From Clostridiales bacterium (GTDB taxonomy: Bacteria > Bacillota > Clostridia > Saccharofermentanales > Saccharofermentanaceae), in NCBI GenBank assembly GCA_017427465.1, contig JAFRST010000054.1:1-64000 (forward strand): a stretch of 64,000 nt of DNA. The letters are read 5' to 3'. A program made the translations under genes and the position numbers. Below, piece after piece: positions 42,778-51,832 of the stretch. The number at the start of each line of letters is the position of its first letter. The first letter of the stretch is position 1. The notes under the pieces were generated by a model. The model had not been told where the DNA came from and ran no database searches. It was given only the letters and a program-made list of their open reading frames with translations.

Positions 42778-44415
42778 ATGCCGGTAACAGATTTATTGAG
42801 ACGCAACGCACGTGAACACGGCGATGAAGTAGCTCTTGTAGAACTTAATCCCGCAATGGAAGACACCAGAAAGATCTCCTTCAAGGAATTCGACCTTGTC
42901 CAGCAGACAAAGTCAATGCCTTACCGCCACGAGATCACATGGCAGATCTTCGATGAGAAGTCCAACAGAGTAGCAAATATGCTCCTGGGACGCGGGATCA
43001 AGAAAGGCGATAAAGTCGCTATCCTTATGTTTAACTGCCTCGAATGGCTTCCTATCTATTTCGGTATCTTAAAGACAGGTGCGATCGCAGTTCCCTTTAA
43101 TTTCAGATACACTGCTAATGAGATATCTTACTGTGCGGATCTGGCCGAGATCTCAGTTATGTTCTTTGGTCCCGAGTTCGTTGACAGACTTAATATCAAT
43201 GCGGAAGAGCTTGCAAAAGACAGACTCCTTCTCTATGTAGGTGATGGTCAGGCTCCCGAATTCGCAGAGAATTACTGGCAGCAGGTAGCTGACTATTCCA
43301 GCAAAGATCCCATGATCGAGCTCAAGGAAGAGGACTACGCTGCTATCTATTTCTCATCAGGTACGACAGGATTCCCCAAGGCGATCCTTCATCCTCACAG
43401 AAGCCTTACACAGGCTGCAGAGATGGAAGCCGTACATCACGAGACAACAAAGAATGACTGCTTCCTCTGCATCCCGCCTCTCTATCACACAGGCGCTAAG
43501 TTCCACTGGATGGGTTCTTTGTGGACATGCAGCAAGGCAGTTCTCCTCAAGGGCACAAAGCCTGAGGTCATCCTTAAGGCAGCATCCGACGAACAATGCA
43601 CCATCGTATGGCTCCTTGTACCGTGGGCACAGGACATCCTCGATGCATTGGACCGCGGTGAACTCAAGCTCGAAGATTATAAGCTCGACCAGTGGCGTCT
43701 TATGCACATCGGCGCCCAGCCCGTACCTCCTTCGCTGATCCGTCACTGGAAGGATTATTTCCCCAAACACCAGTACGATACAAACTACGGTCTGTCCGAA
43801 TCGACCGGCCCCGGATGCGTTCATCTTGGGCTTGAGAATACTCATAAGGTCGGCGCTATCGGCGTTCCCGGTTACCGTTGGGAGTGCAAGATCGTTGACG
43901 AGGAAGGCAACATCGTACCTCAGGGCGAGGTCGGCGAACTCTGCGTCAAGGGTCCCGGCGTAATGCTCGAATACTACAGAAACCCTGAAGCAACCAAGGA
44001 GACCTTAAGAGACGGATGGCTCTTCACAGGCGACATGGCACGTCAGGATGAAGACGGCTTCTACTTCCTCGTAGACCGTAAGAAGGACGTTATCGTATCC
44101 GGCGGTGAGAACATCTACCCTGTCGAGATCGAGAACTTCCTCCAGGAATATCCGAAGGTAAAAGACGTTGCAGTTATTGGCCTTCCCGATAAGAGATTAG
44201 GCGAGATCACAGGCGCTATCGTAGAGATCGAACCCGGCAGCAACTGCACCGTTGAAGAATTAGAGAAGTTCTGCAATCAGCTCCCCCGTTACAAGAGACC
44301 GAAGCAGATCATCTTAGCTGACGTTCCGAGAAACGCCACCGGTAAGATCGAAAAGCCCGTTCTCCGTAAGAGATATGGCGCTGAAAGACTTGTCGAACAG
44401 GAAAATCAGTCTTAA
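42778..44415 (+). CDS. AMP-forming acyl-CoA synthetase
   Basis: The protein has 545 residues of the ANL superfamily. The P-loop YFSSGTTGFPKAILHPHRS, the GLSESTG motif, the TGDM motif and the C-terminal lysine in NATGKIEKPVLRKR are all present, so it should activate a carboxylic acid to its CoA ester through an adenylate. The layout is closest to medium/long-chain or fatty-acid ligases (FadD-like). The substrate is not fixed. It has its own promoter and terminator. The sodium symporter downstream might import a carboxylate substrate, but they are separate units. Confidence 0.88.
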   Translation: MPVTDLLRRNAREHGDEVALVELNPAMEDTRKISFKEFDLVQQTKSMPYRHEITWQIFDEKSNRVANMLLGRGIKKGDKVAILMFNCLEWLPIYFGILKTGAIAVPFNFRYTANEISYCADLAEISVMFFGPEFVDRLNINAEELAKDRLLLYVGDGQAPEFAENYWQQVADYSSKDPMIELKEEDYAAIYFSSGTTGFPKAILHPHRSLTQAAEMEAVHHETTKNDCFLCIPPLYHTGAKFHWMGSLWTCSKAVLLKGTKPEVILKAASDEQCTIVWLLVPWAQDILDALDRGELKLEDYKLDQWRLMHIGAQPVPPSLIRHWKDYFPKHQYDTNYGLSESTGPGCVHLGLENTHKVGAIGVPGYRWECKIVDEEGNIVPQGEVGELCVKGPGVMLEYYRNPEATKETLRDGWLFTGDMARQDEDGFYFLVDRKKDVIVSGGENIYPVEIENFLQEYPKVKDVAVIGLPDKRLGEITGAIVEIEPGSNCTVEELEKFCNQLPRYKRPKQIILADVPRNATGKIEKPVLRKRYGAERLVEQENQS

Positions 44416-44420
44416 AATGT

Positions 44421-44458
44421 AAGCCTTGTGATTTTTTAGACACAAGGCTTATTATTTG
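44421..44458 (+). terminator. intrinsic terminator of the acyl-CoA synthetase gene
   Basis: AAGCCTTGTG (44421-44430) pairs perfectly with CACAAGGCTT (44441-44450), followed by ATTATTTG. It lies 6 bp after the stop. Confidence 0.88.
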
Positions 44459-44518
44459 AATAAAAACGCTTCTTAAACGTTTTCGAGGGTGGAAGAAGCG
44501 AGAAGTGAGGGAACACAC

Positions 44519-46084
44519 ATGGATCTGGCAATTAAGATCATCTTTTTGGTAGTCTTTTTCGCTGTTATGATCGCGATCGGCATCATGACCCGCAAGAAAG
44601 CAAACAGCGTTGAAGGCTTCGTACTGGGCGGCAGAAACGCAGGCCCCTGGCTTACGGCTTTCGGTTACGGAACATCCTATTTCTCCGCGGTAGTATTCAT
44701 CGGATACGCAGGACAGTTCGGCTGGAAATACGGTATCGCATCCACCTGGATCGGTATCGGCAACGCAGTCATCGGTTCACTTCTCGCTTGGATCATTCTC
44801 GGAAGAAGAACAAGAGTCATGACAAAGCATTTGAACTCCAAGACAATGCCTGACTTCTTCGGAAAGAGATATGACAGCAAGGCCTTAAGGATCACAGCTG
44901 CGCTCATCTCCTTCATCTTCCTTATCCCTTATACATCTTCGGTCTATAACGGTCTTTCCAGACTCTTTAACATGGCCTTCAACATCGACTATAAGATCTG
45001 CATCATCGTCATGGCAGCTCTTACCTGCATCTATGTAATCCTCGGCGGCTACATGGCTACTGTCGTAAATGACCTCGTACAGGGCATCATAATGCTCTTC
45101 GGTATTACGGCAGTCATCGCTACCGTAATCAATAACAACGGCGGCTTTATCGATGCGCTCTCAAAGCTTTCACAGGCTCAGCCCGATGCTACCGTTCCTT
45201 CCGGAATGCAGGGCGCATTTGCTTCTTTCTTCGGACCTGATCCTCTGAACCTCCTTGGCGTTATCGTTCTTACCTCACTCGGAACATGGGGACTTCCCCA
45301 GATGGTCGGTAAGTTCTATGCCATCAAGGACGAGAAGTCAGTTAAGGCAGGCACCGTCATCTCCACGCTTTTCGCTTTCGTTGTAGCAGGCGGATGCTAT
45401 TTCTTAGGCGGATTTGCAAGGCTTTATGAGGGCAGCATCAGCTATGCCGACGGCAAGCCGATGTACGATTCCATCATCCCTACGATGCTCAATAATCTTC
45501 CTTCGATCCTTATCGGTGTCGTAATCGTTCTCGTGCTCTCTGCTTCAATGTCCACCCTGTCTTCCCTCGTTCTCACATCGAGCTCGACAGTTACGCTGGA
45601 CCTCATCGAACAGATCAAGCCCAAAAAGAATGAAGACAATAAGAAGAGAGAAAGAACCCAGCTCATCACTATGCGTCTCTTGCTCGTATTCTTCATCGTT
45701 GTTTCCGTTCTTCTTTCACTCAACCCGCCGACGTTCATCGCCCAGCTCATGGGTTATTCATGGGGCGCGCTCGCAGGAGCTTTCCTCGCACCGTTCCTCT
45801 GGGGTCTCTATTGGAAGAAGACAACGAAGCTCTCCGTATGGGTATGCTTCATCTTCGGTGTCGGCTTCACTGTTGCAAACATGTTCCTGAAGTTTATCGC
45901 TTCACCTATTAACGCAGGTGCGGTTACAATGCTCGCAGGCCTCGTTATCGTTCCTGTCGTAAGCCTTATCACACCTAAGCTTTCCAAGTCAAAGGTCGAT
46001 GATATCTTTAAGTGTTACGACGAGAAGGTCACAATCGAGAAGAAATATTCACTTCCCGAGGAAGCACCTGCCGGCGAAGAGTAA
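44519..46084 (+). CDS. sodium:solute symporter (SSS family)
   Basis: The protein has 521 residues from the ATG at 44519, with GAGGG nine bases upstream; a frame start at 44489 is less likely. It has about thirteen membrane helices. Family features include GGRNAGPWLTAFGYGTSYFS near residue 38 and the GTWGLPQMVGKFYAIKD segment. It uses the sodium gradient to import a small organic solute. The SSS family includes proline, pantothenate, sugar and monocarboxylate transporters and this one cannot be assigned. It ends at its own terminator. Confidence 0.9.
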   Translation: MDLAIKIIFLVVFFAVMIAIGIMTRKKANSVEGFVLGGRNAGPWLTAFGYGTSYFSAVVFIGYAGQFGWKYGIASTWIGIGNAVIGSLLAWIILGRRTRVMTKHLNSKTMPDFFGKRYDSKALRITAALISFIFLIPYTSSVYNGLSRLFNMAFNIDYKICIIVMAALTCIYVILGGYMATVVNDLVQGIIMLFGITAVIATVINNNGGFIDALSKLSQAQPDATVPSGMQGAFASFFGPDPLNLLGVIVLTSLGTWGLPQMVGKFYAIKDEKSVKAGTVISTLFAFVVAGGCYFLGGFARLYEGSISYADGKPMYDSIIPTMLNNLPSILIGVVIVLVLSASMSTLSSLVLTSSSTVTLDLIEQIKPKKNEDNKKRERTQLITMRLLLVFFIVVSVLLSLNPPTFIAQLMGYSWGALAGAFLAPFLWGLYWKKTTKLSVWVCFIFGVGFTVANMFLKFIASPINAGAVTMLAGLVIVPVVSLITPKLSKSKVDDIFKCYDEKVTIEKKYSLPEEAPAGEE

Positions 46085-46111
46085 TCAGGCGATCGCAATT
46101 TATTAGCACAC

Positions 46112-46146
46112 AAGAGGCTGTCTCCGCTAAAGAGGCAGCCTCTTTA
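46112..46146 (+). terminator. intrinsic terminator of the symporter gene
   Basis: AAGAGGCTGTCTC (46112-46124) pairs with GAGGCAGCCTCTT (46132-46144, one mismatch), followed by a short T-run. It shares its stem core with the terminators at 31653, 37704 and 49003. Confidence 0.88.
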
Positions 46147-46264
46147 AGTTGTTAAGTGAGTTTTTAAGACATCCGCTTTACCTTAAATATAAATAATGTA
46201 AACTATCTTAGTGTAACAACAGCAACCGGAAAAAGTCACAGCGAACAAGGGCTTAGGATAATCA

Positions 46265-47656
46265 ATGACGACTATTCCATTTATTTTTCTCTTTCTGCCG
46301 CTGTCCCTGGCGATTTACTATATTGCGGGCCAAAAGGCTAAAGAATATGCTTTGCTGGCTATAAGCCTGGCATTCTATTCGATGTTCTCGCTCGAATATA
46401 TTGCGCTGTTCGTTATCGAGATCATCCTTACTGTCACCATAGGCCGGCTTATCAACAGGAATAAGAATTCTTCTTCGGGGAAGGCATTGCTGATAACAGG
46501 CATCGTTCTCAACGTGGTCCTTCTTGCCTTCTACAAATACTTTAACTCTATTATGGGGCTTTTTGCTTCCGGTGATGAGATCCCGTCTATTGCCCTGCCG
46601 CTCGGCATCTCGTTCTTTACTTTTAAGGCAATATCTTACTTAACCGATGTTTATAAGGGCACAGCCGAATTATCCGCTAATCCGGTCCACGATGCGCTTT
46701 ACCTGTCCTTTTTCCCCCAGGTCCAGGCCGGACCTATAACGAGATACAGCGGTCTTTCGCGTTTTGACAGAATAAACTCCAAAGTGATAATTGACGGGTT
46801 CTTCCGTTTCCTCATCGGCTTTTGCAAGAAGGTACTGATCTCCAATGTCCTTTCCAAAATAACCATAGAAGTCTTCTCTGCACCTTTGGAAAGCTTCTCG
46901 GTGTCATATGCATGGATCGGTTCCATCTGCTTTTCGCTACAGCTGCTTTTCGATTTTGCGGGCTACTCGGATATGGCCATAGGCATCTCACAGATGTTTG
47001 GCTATCACTGCATGGAAAACTTCGACTATCCTTATATGACTGAATCCGTGAGCCGATTCTGGAGAAGATGGCACATATCACTAAGCCAGTGGTTCAGGGA
47101 TTACATCTACATTCCTATGGGCGGCTCGAGAACAAAGAATAAATGGAGAGTTTACTTTAACCTTCTCGTCGTATGGGTCTTAACGGGCATATGGCACGGC
47201 TCCACATGGAATTTTGTGATCTGGGGATTGGGCTATTTTGCTGCGATCTCATTCGAAAGACTGACCGGGCTTCCTGACAGGTTCAAGCATAAATGGGCAA
47301 AGTTCATATACAGGATCCTCTCGCTTTTGTTTATCAATCTCCTGTGGGTATTATTTAATTCAGATAACATCGGGTCAGGCCTCGGATTCATTAAGCGGAT
47401 GTTCGTCTGCCCGCATAATGAACTTGCTGATCTGAGGACATTATTTTTTATAAGGAATTACGGTATTTTCATTCTGGCAGCCGTTATCCTTTGTTTCCCT
47501 CTTGTGCCGTTTCTCGAAAAGAAGTTAAAAGACAAAAAAGCTGCGCTCATTGTGTTCAAAGCAGCGTCTGCAGTCATAATCATCTTCTCATTTATCTGGT
47601 CTCTTTCATTCGTGATGGCGGGCCTTAATAATCCGTTCGCATATGGCAACTTCTGA
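46265..47656 (+). CDS. MBOAT-family membrane O-acyltransferase (AlgI/DltB-like)
   Basis: The protein has 463 residues and about ten to twelve membrane helices. The MBOAT signature is clear: the FWRRWHISLSQWFRDYIYIP segment and the catalytic histidine in TGIWHGSTWNF. Such proteins move acyl groups across the membrane for transfer to cell-surface glycans or teichoic acids. The following gene starts 9 bp later and encodes a DHHW/AlgJ-like partner, as in alginate or wall-polymer O-acetylation pairs. No dlt genes are present, so D-alanylation of teichoic acid is less likely. Confidence 0.92.
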   Translation: MTTIPFIFLFLPLSLAIYYIAGQKAKEYALLAISLAFYSMFSLEYIALFVIEIILTVTIGRLINRNKNSSSGKALLITGIVLNVVLLAFYKYFNSIMGLFASGDEIPSIALPLGISFFTFKAISYLTDVYKGTAELSANPVHDALYLSFFPQVQAGPITRYSGLSRFDRINSKVIIDGFFRFLIGFCKKVLISNVLSKITIEVFSAPLESFSVSYAWIGSICFSLQLLFDFAGYSDMAIGISQMFGYHCMENFDYPYMTESVSRFWRRWHISLSQWFRDYIYIPMGGSRTKNKWRVYFNLLVVWVLTGIWHGSTWNFVIWGLGYFAAISFERLTGLPDRFKHKWAKFIYRILSLLFINLLWVLFNSDNIGSGLGFIKRMFVCPHNELADLRTLFFIRNYGIFILAAVILCFPLVPFLEKKLKDKKAALIVFKAASAVIIIFSFIWSLSFVMAGLNNPFAYGNF

Positions 47657-47665
47657 GGTGATGAA

Positions 47666-48781
47666 ATGAAGATGAGTAAAACAGCTAACATCCTGGTGCG
47701 TCTTTTAGCAATCATTCTCCTGCTGTCTCTCGGAGCGGTCTTTATAACCAGCGGATTATATAGAAGCTCATTTAAGGGTATCGGCTATAAGCTGGTGGAA
47801 TTCAACGGGGATATGAGCAAGATCATTCACATGCAAGGTTACAACAGCGAGATCGGACTTTATTTTACTGATGATTATTACTATGTAAGTATCACAGAAA
47901 AGACATCAACGGATTATGAGGTCTCACAGACCCTGGCATTCCGTGATTTTCTTAAAGAGAACAACATCAATTTATTATATGTAAACGAACCTACTAAGTA
48001 CGTTGATGATCTGCAATTCAGGGAATCTTTGGGAGTTGAATCATACAGCAACCGCAATGCCGACCTGTTCTTAAGCAGGATCCGTGAAGCCGGAGTCAGC
48101 ACCATAGACCTTAGGGACAACTTAACCGCAGACGGGATCGATGTTAAGAATCTGTTCTATAATACTGACCATCACTGGACGACAGGAGCCGGTCTTTGGG
48201 CTTCAAGGATCATGGCAGACGGTCTCAACCGGTACTGCGGATATGATATAGATCTGTCGATCTATGACGAGGACAGATACGAATATAAGACCTGGTCTTC
48301 ATGCTGGCTCGGTGAACAGGGCAGAAAGACCGGAGCATATTCGGACCTTGATGACTATACTGAGATCAAACCTGCTTTTGAAACGGATTACACCTTTATT
48401 AATAATGATCAAACGACTTATAACGGTGATTTCTCGAACTTTATTAACGAGGATTTTTACGTTACAAGTGACAATGTTTATGTTGATGCCAGCTGGCATT
48501 ATTCATACCAGCTGATCAACTGCATCAACAATAATGTGGATTCCGGAAAGGTTCTGCTTATCGCTGATTCCTACGATCACGTGACCGAATGCTTCCTCTC
48601 GCTCGGTGTGCACGAAATCGATGTCATCATCCTAAGAGATGCGGAAGAGGACTTCCATCTGAAAGAACATATCCTTCAAAACGGATACGACACAGTTGTC
48701 ATTGCATATGCACAGCACATGATAGGTGCCCGCGAAGACCCCGCATCAAATAATAAGCAGATGTTCTCTTTTGACAGATAA
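47666..48781 (+). CDS. DHHW/AlgJ-like SGNH-fold protein, partner of the MBOAT acyltransferase
   Basis: The protein has 371 residues with an N-terminal membrane anchor (about 8-32) and an extracytoplasmic domain. The DHHW motif is explicit (YNTDHHWTTGAG), and an SGNH-like serine segment LLIADSYDH lies near residue 300, placing it with AlgJ/AlgX/DHHW proteins that finish acyl transfer to a polysaccharide outside the cell. GAGGTGAT lies before the ATG. It is translated from the same message as the MBOAT gene. No clear terminator follows; the 3' region has the hairpin repeats at 48805-48978. Confidence 0.85.
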   Translation: MKMSKTANILVRLLAIILLLSLGAVFITSGLYRSSFKGIGYKLVEFNGDMSKIIHMQGYNSEIGLYFTDDYYYVSITEKTSTDYEVSQTLAFRDFLKENNINLLYVNEPTKYVDDLQFRESLGVESYSNRNADLFLSRIREAGVSTIDLRDNLTADGIDVKNLFYNTDHHWTTGAGLWASRIMADGLNRYCGYDIDLSIYDEDRYEYKTWSSCWLGEQGRKTGAYSDLDDYTEIKPAFETDYTFINNDQTTYNGDFSNFINEDFYVTSDNVYVDASWHYSYQLINCINNNVDSGKVLLIADSYDHVTECFLSLGVHEIDVIILRDAEEDFHLKEHILQNGYDTVVIAYAQHMIGAREDPASNNKQMFSFDR

Positions 48782-48804
48782 GCGTATTTTCTTTACCCGT
48801 AAAT

Positions 48805-48978
48805 CACGTTTTGGAGACTATTTGGGGCTCAAAAAGTCTCCGTTTAGTCTTTTTTCAGCGAAAATGACTTTTTGGAGAGTATTTTGCCTTCAAATAGTCT
48901 CCATTTGAGTCACCAAGAGGCGAAAATAACTCTTTTGATGACTAATTCGAGCAAAATAGTCACCATTTCAGTCACCGG
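48805..48978. repeat. three tandem imperfect hairpin-forming repeats
   Basis: Three units of about 60 bp each hold a dyad: GGAGACT (48813-48819) with AGTCTCC (48835-48841); GGAGAGT (48874-48880) with AGTCTCC (48896-48902); GATGACT (48937-48943) with AGTCACC (48958-48964). Units share flanks such as AAAATGACT and TTTGAGTCACC. Where arm bases differ, many changes keep the pairing, which suggests that the hairpin shape matters. Nothing codes here. Confidence 0.7.
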
Positions 48979-49002
48979 GGCCCGTCGAAAAAGAAGCAAT
49001 CA

Positions 49003-49037
49003 CAAAAAGGGCTGCCTCAATGCTCTTGAGACAGCCC
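49003..49037 (-). terminator. intrinsic terminator of the ior operon
   Basis: On the minus strand GGGCTGTCTCA (complement of 49027-49037) pairs with TGAGGCAGCCC (complement of 49009-49019, one mismatch), followed by TTTTTG. It lies 28 bp after the ACT gene stop. Confidence 0.88.
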
Positions 49038-49064
49038 GTAATCGATTCGCGAAAAGCTACTCTT

Positions 49065-49487
49065 TTACTGCAGATCTTCCATGCCGAGAGTCTTTACGCC
49101 TGCTGCGTTGAGAAGTCCCTCTGCCTTTGCGTTATCGTCAGTCTTGATAGCGATCGGAGCGCCTTCGCCGTCGATCGAAAGACCATAGATGTAGCTGATG
49201 TTAATGCCTGCAGCATGGATCATGCCAATTACTTTTGCAAGACTGCCTACAGCATCGGGAACAACAACAGCGATGACCTCATCTATGCGGGCAGCAAAGC
49301 CTGCATCCTTGAGAATCTGCTTAGCCTTATCGGGTTCTTTAGCAAGGAGACGGAGAACGCCGAATTCAGTTGTGTCTGCAAGGCTTGCAGAGAGCAGGTC
49401 GATACCGCCCTGTGCGAGGATCTTTAAGACCTCATCGAGTCTGCCTTCAGTGTTTTCGAGGAAAATCGAAATCTGCTTTACGAACAT
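49065..49487 (-). CDS. tandem ACT-domain protein
   Basis: The protein has 140 residues made of two ACT domains: KQISIFLENTEGRLDEVLKI at the start, and a second from about 70 (VVVPDAVGSLAKVIGMIHAAG). ACT pairs bind amino acids and regulate enzymes. Proteins of this kind are commonly encoded next to phenylacetate-CoA ligase and indolepyruvate oxidoreductase in anaerobes, as here, and may sense an aromatic or branched amino acid. It is the last gene of the ior operon, 20 bp after paaK. Confidence 0.9.
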   Translation of the reverse strand: MFVKQISIFLENTEGRLDEVLKILAQGGIDLLSASLADTTEFGVLRLLAKEPDKAKQILKDAGFAARIDEVIAVVVPDAVGSLAKVIGMIHAAGINISYIYGLSIDGEGAPIAIKTDDNAKAEGLLNAAGVKTLGMEDLQ

Positions 49488-49507
49488 AAGTGGTACCTCC
49501 CTGTCAA

Positions 49508-50809
49508 TTATTGATAAAGCTTACGCTTGTCTGTAACGTGCTTGCTCTTGCCGTCGAAATGCTCGAGACCGTTGGGCTCAACAAGCTTGACCTTAGCATT
49601 GAGACCAATCGCCTGCTTGAGCTTGGCGTGGATCTCCTTGGAGAGCTTCTCAAGGCTTGAGATCTCGTCTGTGAAGGCATTCTCTGCAACTTCAACCTGT
49701 ACTTCAAGAGTGTCGTTGTTATCAACACGGTCGACTACGAGCATGTAGTGAGGTGTCGTGCCTTCGACCGTAAGAAGAGCTGCCTCTACCTGTGAAGGGA
49801 AAACATTTACGCCGCGAATGATGAGCATGTCATCGGATCTTCCTTTGAAGCGCTGGATCCTTGCCATCGTACGTCCGCACTCGCACTTATCGTACTCAAT
49901 GGATGTTAAATCCTTAGTTCTGTAACGGATGAGCGGCATGCCTTCCTTGGTGAGGTTGGTGATAACGAGCTCGCCGTCAGAACCCTTAGGAAGCTGCTTC
50001 AAAGTTGCAGGATCGATGATCTCAGGCAGGAAGTGATCTTCCCAGATGTGCAGACCCTTGTGATACTCGCAGTCGCAGGCAACGCCCGGACCCATCATCT
50101 CTGTAAGGCCGTAGATATCGTAAGCCTTGATATGGAGTCTTGCCTCCATCTGGTCGCGCATCTCGTTAGTCCAGGGCTCTGCGCCGCAGATAGCGGACTT
50201 GAGCTTGATCTTATCAACGAGACCCAATTTCTCCAGATCCTCTGCAACGTGCAGGAGATAAGAAGGTGTGCATGCGATAGCCGTTACATCACAGTCGATC
50301 ATCATGTCGATGAGCTTCTGTGTATTGCCTGTGGACATGGGGAGAACTAAAGCGCCCAGGTATTCAGCACCGTAATGGGCACCGAGACCGCCGGTGAAGA
50401 GACCGTATCCGTAACCGATCTGGATGATATCGTCTCTTGTGATCCCTGCCATCGAAAGGCATCTTGCAACGCACTCAGCCCAGATGTCGATGTCGCGTCT
50501 TGTGTAGACAGCGATCTTGGGCTTGCCGGTCGTACCGGATGATGCGTGTACACGGACCATCTCTGATCTGGGAACTGCTGCCAAACCAAAGGGGTATGTG
50601 TCTCTTAAATCTGCGTAGGTCGTATAAGGCAGCTTATCCAGGTCTTCGATACCCTTGATGTCTCCGGGCTCAAGGCCGACTGCCTGCATCTTCTTGCGGT
50701 AATACTCAACGTTGTGGTAAACGCGGTTTACTACCTTGACGAGTCTTGCGCTCTGCAGCGCTTCGATCTCGTCACGCGACATGCACTCCTTTGCTTCATT
50801 CCAAATCAT
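49508..50809 (-). CDS. paaK: phenylacetate-CoA ligase family protein
   Basis: The protein has 433 residues, the usual length. The adenylate-forming P-loop reads HASSGTTGKPKIAVYTRRD, GYGYGLFTGGLGAHYG is family-specific, and a C-terminal RGRSDDMLIIRGVNVFPSQ-like segment (here KGRSDDMLIIRGVNVFPSQ) is intact. It makes the CoA ester of an aryl-acetate from ATP and CoA, or runs in reverse with the ferredoxin oxidoreductase products. It lies between the thioesterase and ACT genes in the ior operon. Confidence 0.93.
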   Translation of the reverse strand: MIWNEAKECMSRDEIEALQSARLVKVVNRVYHNVEYYRKKMQAVGLEPGDIKGIEDLDKLPYTTYADLRDTYPFGLAAVPRSEMVRVHASSGTTGKPKIAVYTRRDIDIWAECVARCLSMAGITRDDIIQIGYGYGLFTGGLGAHYGAEYLGALVLPMSTGNTQKLIDMMIDCDVTAIACTPSYLLHVAEDLEKLGLVDKIKLKSAICGAEPWTNEMRDQMEARLHIKAYDIYGLTEMMGPGVACDCEYHKGLHIWEDHFLPEIIDPATLKQLPKGSDGELVITNLTKEGMPLIRYRTKDLTSIEYDKCECGRTMARIQRFKGRSDDMLIIRGVNVFPSQVEAALLTVEGTTPHYMLVVDRVDNNDTLEVQVEVAENAFTDEISSLEKLSKEIHAKLKQAIGLNAKVKLVEPNGLEHFDGKSKHVTDKRKLYQ

Positions 50810-50836
50810 AAATGGTGCCCTCCTGATATTAGGGTT

Positions 50837-51247
50837 TTATTTCCGTGCGGTCTTAAAACCGTTGATGATAATGAGAGCGAGCTCTTTGCCTTCCTTGTCG
50901 AAGGCTTTGACCTCGTATAGACATATGAACCTTCCGTCCTTGACGATGTCAGCTGTGCAAGTTACCTTGCCGCCGTGCCATGACCTCAAAAAGTTCATCT
51001 GTGTTGCCTGGGTGACAGTAACAGTATCGGAATCAAGCTCGCAATTCTCGGCAACGGCAAAAGCAAAATCCGCCATCGTGTAATAGACTGCGCCCATCAG
51101 ACCTCCGACAGCATTAAGATGCCTTCCGTCGGGCTCAAGACTCACAACGCTGTGACCCTTCTCAACCTTCTCGATTACTATTCCTGTAGCTTCCGTGGCG
51201 TATTTGTCGCCCTCGAAAAACTTTCTTACTGCTTCAATGTTTACCAT
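50837..51247 (-). CDS. PaaI-type hotdog-fold thioesterase
   Basis: The protein has 136 residues with a hotdog fold. The segment DGRHLNAVGGLMGAVYYTMADFA matches the PaaI/YbgC-type active-site helix region (HxxxxGGxxxxxxD), shifted as in many clostridial members. It hydrolyses aryl-CoA esters in the PaaI family. In this operon it could release free aryl-acetate from the CoA ester made by IorAB and thus regulate CoA supply. It lies 10 bp after iorB. Confidence 0.88.
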   Translation of the reverse strand: MVNIEAVRKFFEGDKYATEATGIVIEKVEKGHSVVSLEPDGRHLNAVGGLMGAVYYTMADFAFAVAENCELDSDTVTVTQATQMNFLRSWHGGKVTCTADIVKDGRFICLYEVKAFDKEGKELALIIINGFKTARK

Positions 51248-51256
51248 GTACTGCCT

Positions 51257-51832
51257 TTATTCTGCTGCGAGGCCCATTTCAAAGGCCTTCATATTGAGTT
51301 CAAGGAACTTTGCAGGAACGGAAGCTTCGACAGCCTTTACCCACTCTTCCTTGCTGATCTCTTTGATGTACTTGGAGAAAACGCCCATGAGCACGATGTT
51401 CGTAGCCTTTGCGTTTCCTGCCTGTTCTGCGATCGTAAGTGCATCGATGGCATCGACCTTGGCGCCTGCTGCTTCCATCTTAGCGATGAGCTCAGAAGGA
51501 TACTCGGCTGTGCCTGCGATTACGGGCATAGGATCGATCTGCTGTGAGTTTGTAACGATCTGTCCGCCGGGTTTAAGGAACTGAACGTATCTTGCAGCTT
51601 CCAAAAGCTCGAAAGAGATGATGTAGTCAGCTTCACCCTTGTCGATTATGGGGGAATTGACCTTGTCGCCGAACTTAACGTAAGTAACAACGCTTCCGCC
51701 TCTCTGGCTCATTCCGTGAACCTCTGAGACCTTTACGTCGTAGCCCTTGTCCATAGCGGCTCTGCCCAATAACTTACTTGCGAGGAGCGAACCCTGTCCG
51801 CCTACGCCAACTATCATAATGCTTGTTACCAT
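51257..51832 (-). CDS. iorB: indolepyruvate ferredoxin oxidoreductase, beta subunit
   Basis: The protein has 191 residues from the ATG at 51832 (GGGGAGG upstream); a longer frame to 51907 lies inside iorA and is rejected. It has the gamma-type POR fold with IMIVGVGGQGSLLASKLLG at the start, then SEVHGMSQRGGSVVTYVKFG. With IorA it oxidises indolepyruvate and other aryl-pyruvates to aryl-acetyl-CoA, reducing ferredoxin. It overlaps the iorA stop by 7 bp, which fits a two-subunit enzyme. Confidence 0.94.
   Translation of the reverse strand: MVTSIMIVGVGGQGSLLASKLLGRAAMDKGYDVKVSEVHGMSQRGGSVVTYVKFGDKVNSPIIDKGEADYIISFELLEAARYVQFLKPGGQIVTNSQQIDPMPVIAGTAEYPSELIAKMEAAGAKVDAIDALTIAEQAGNAKATNIVLMGVFSKYIKEISKEEWVKAVEASVPAKFLELNMKAFEMGLAAE

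Noticed and set aside
48805..48978. CRISPR array
   Set aside because: The units are not near-identical repeats with unrelated spacers, and no cas genes are present.
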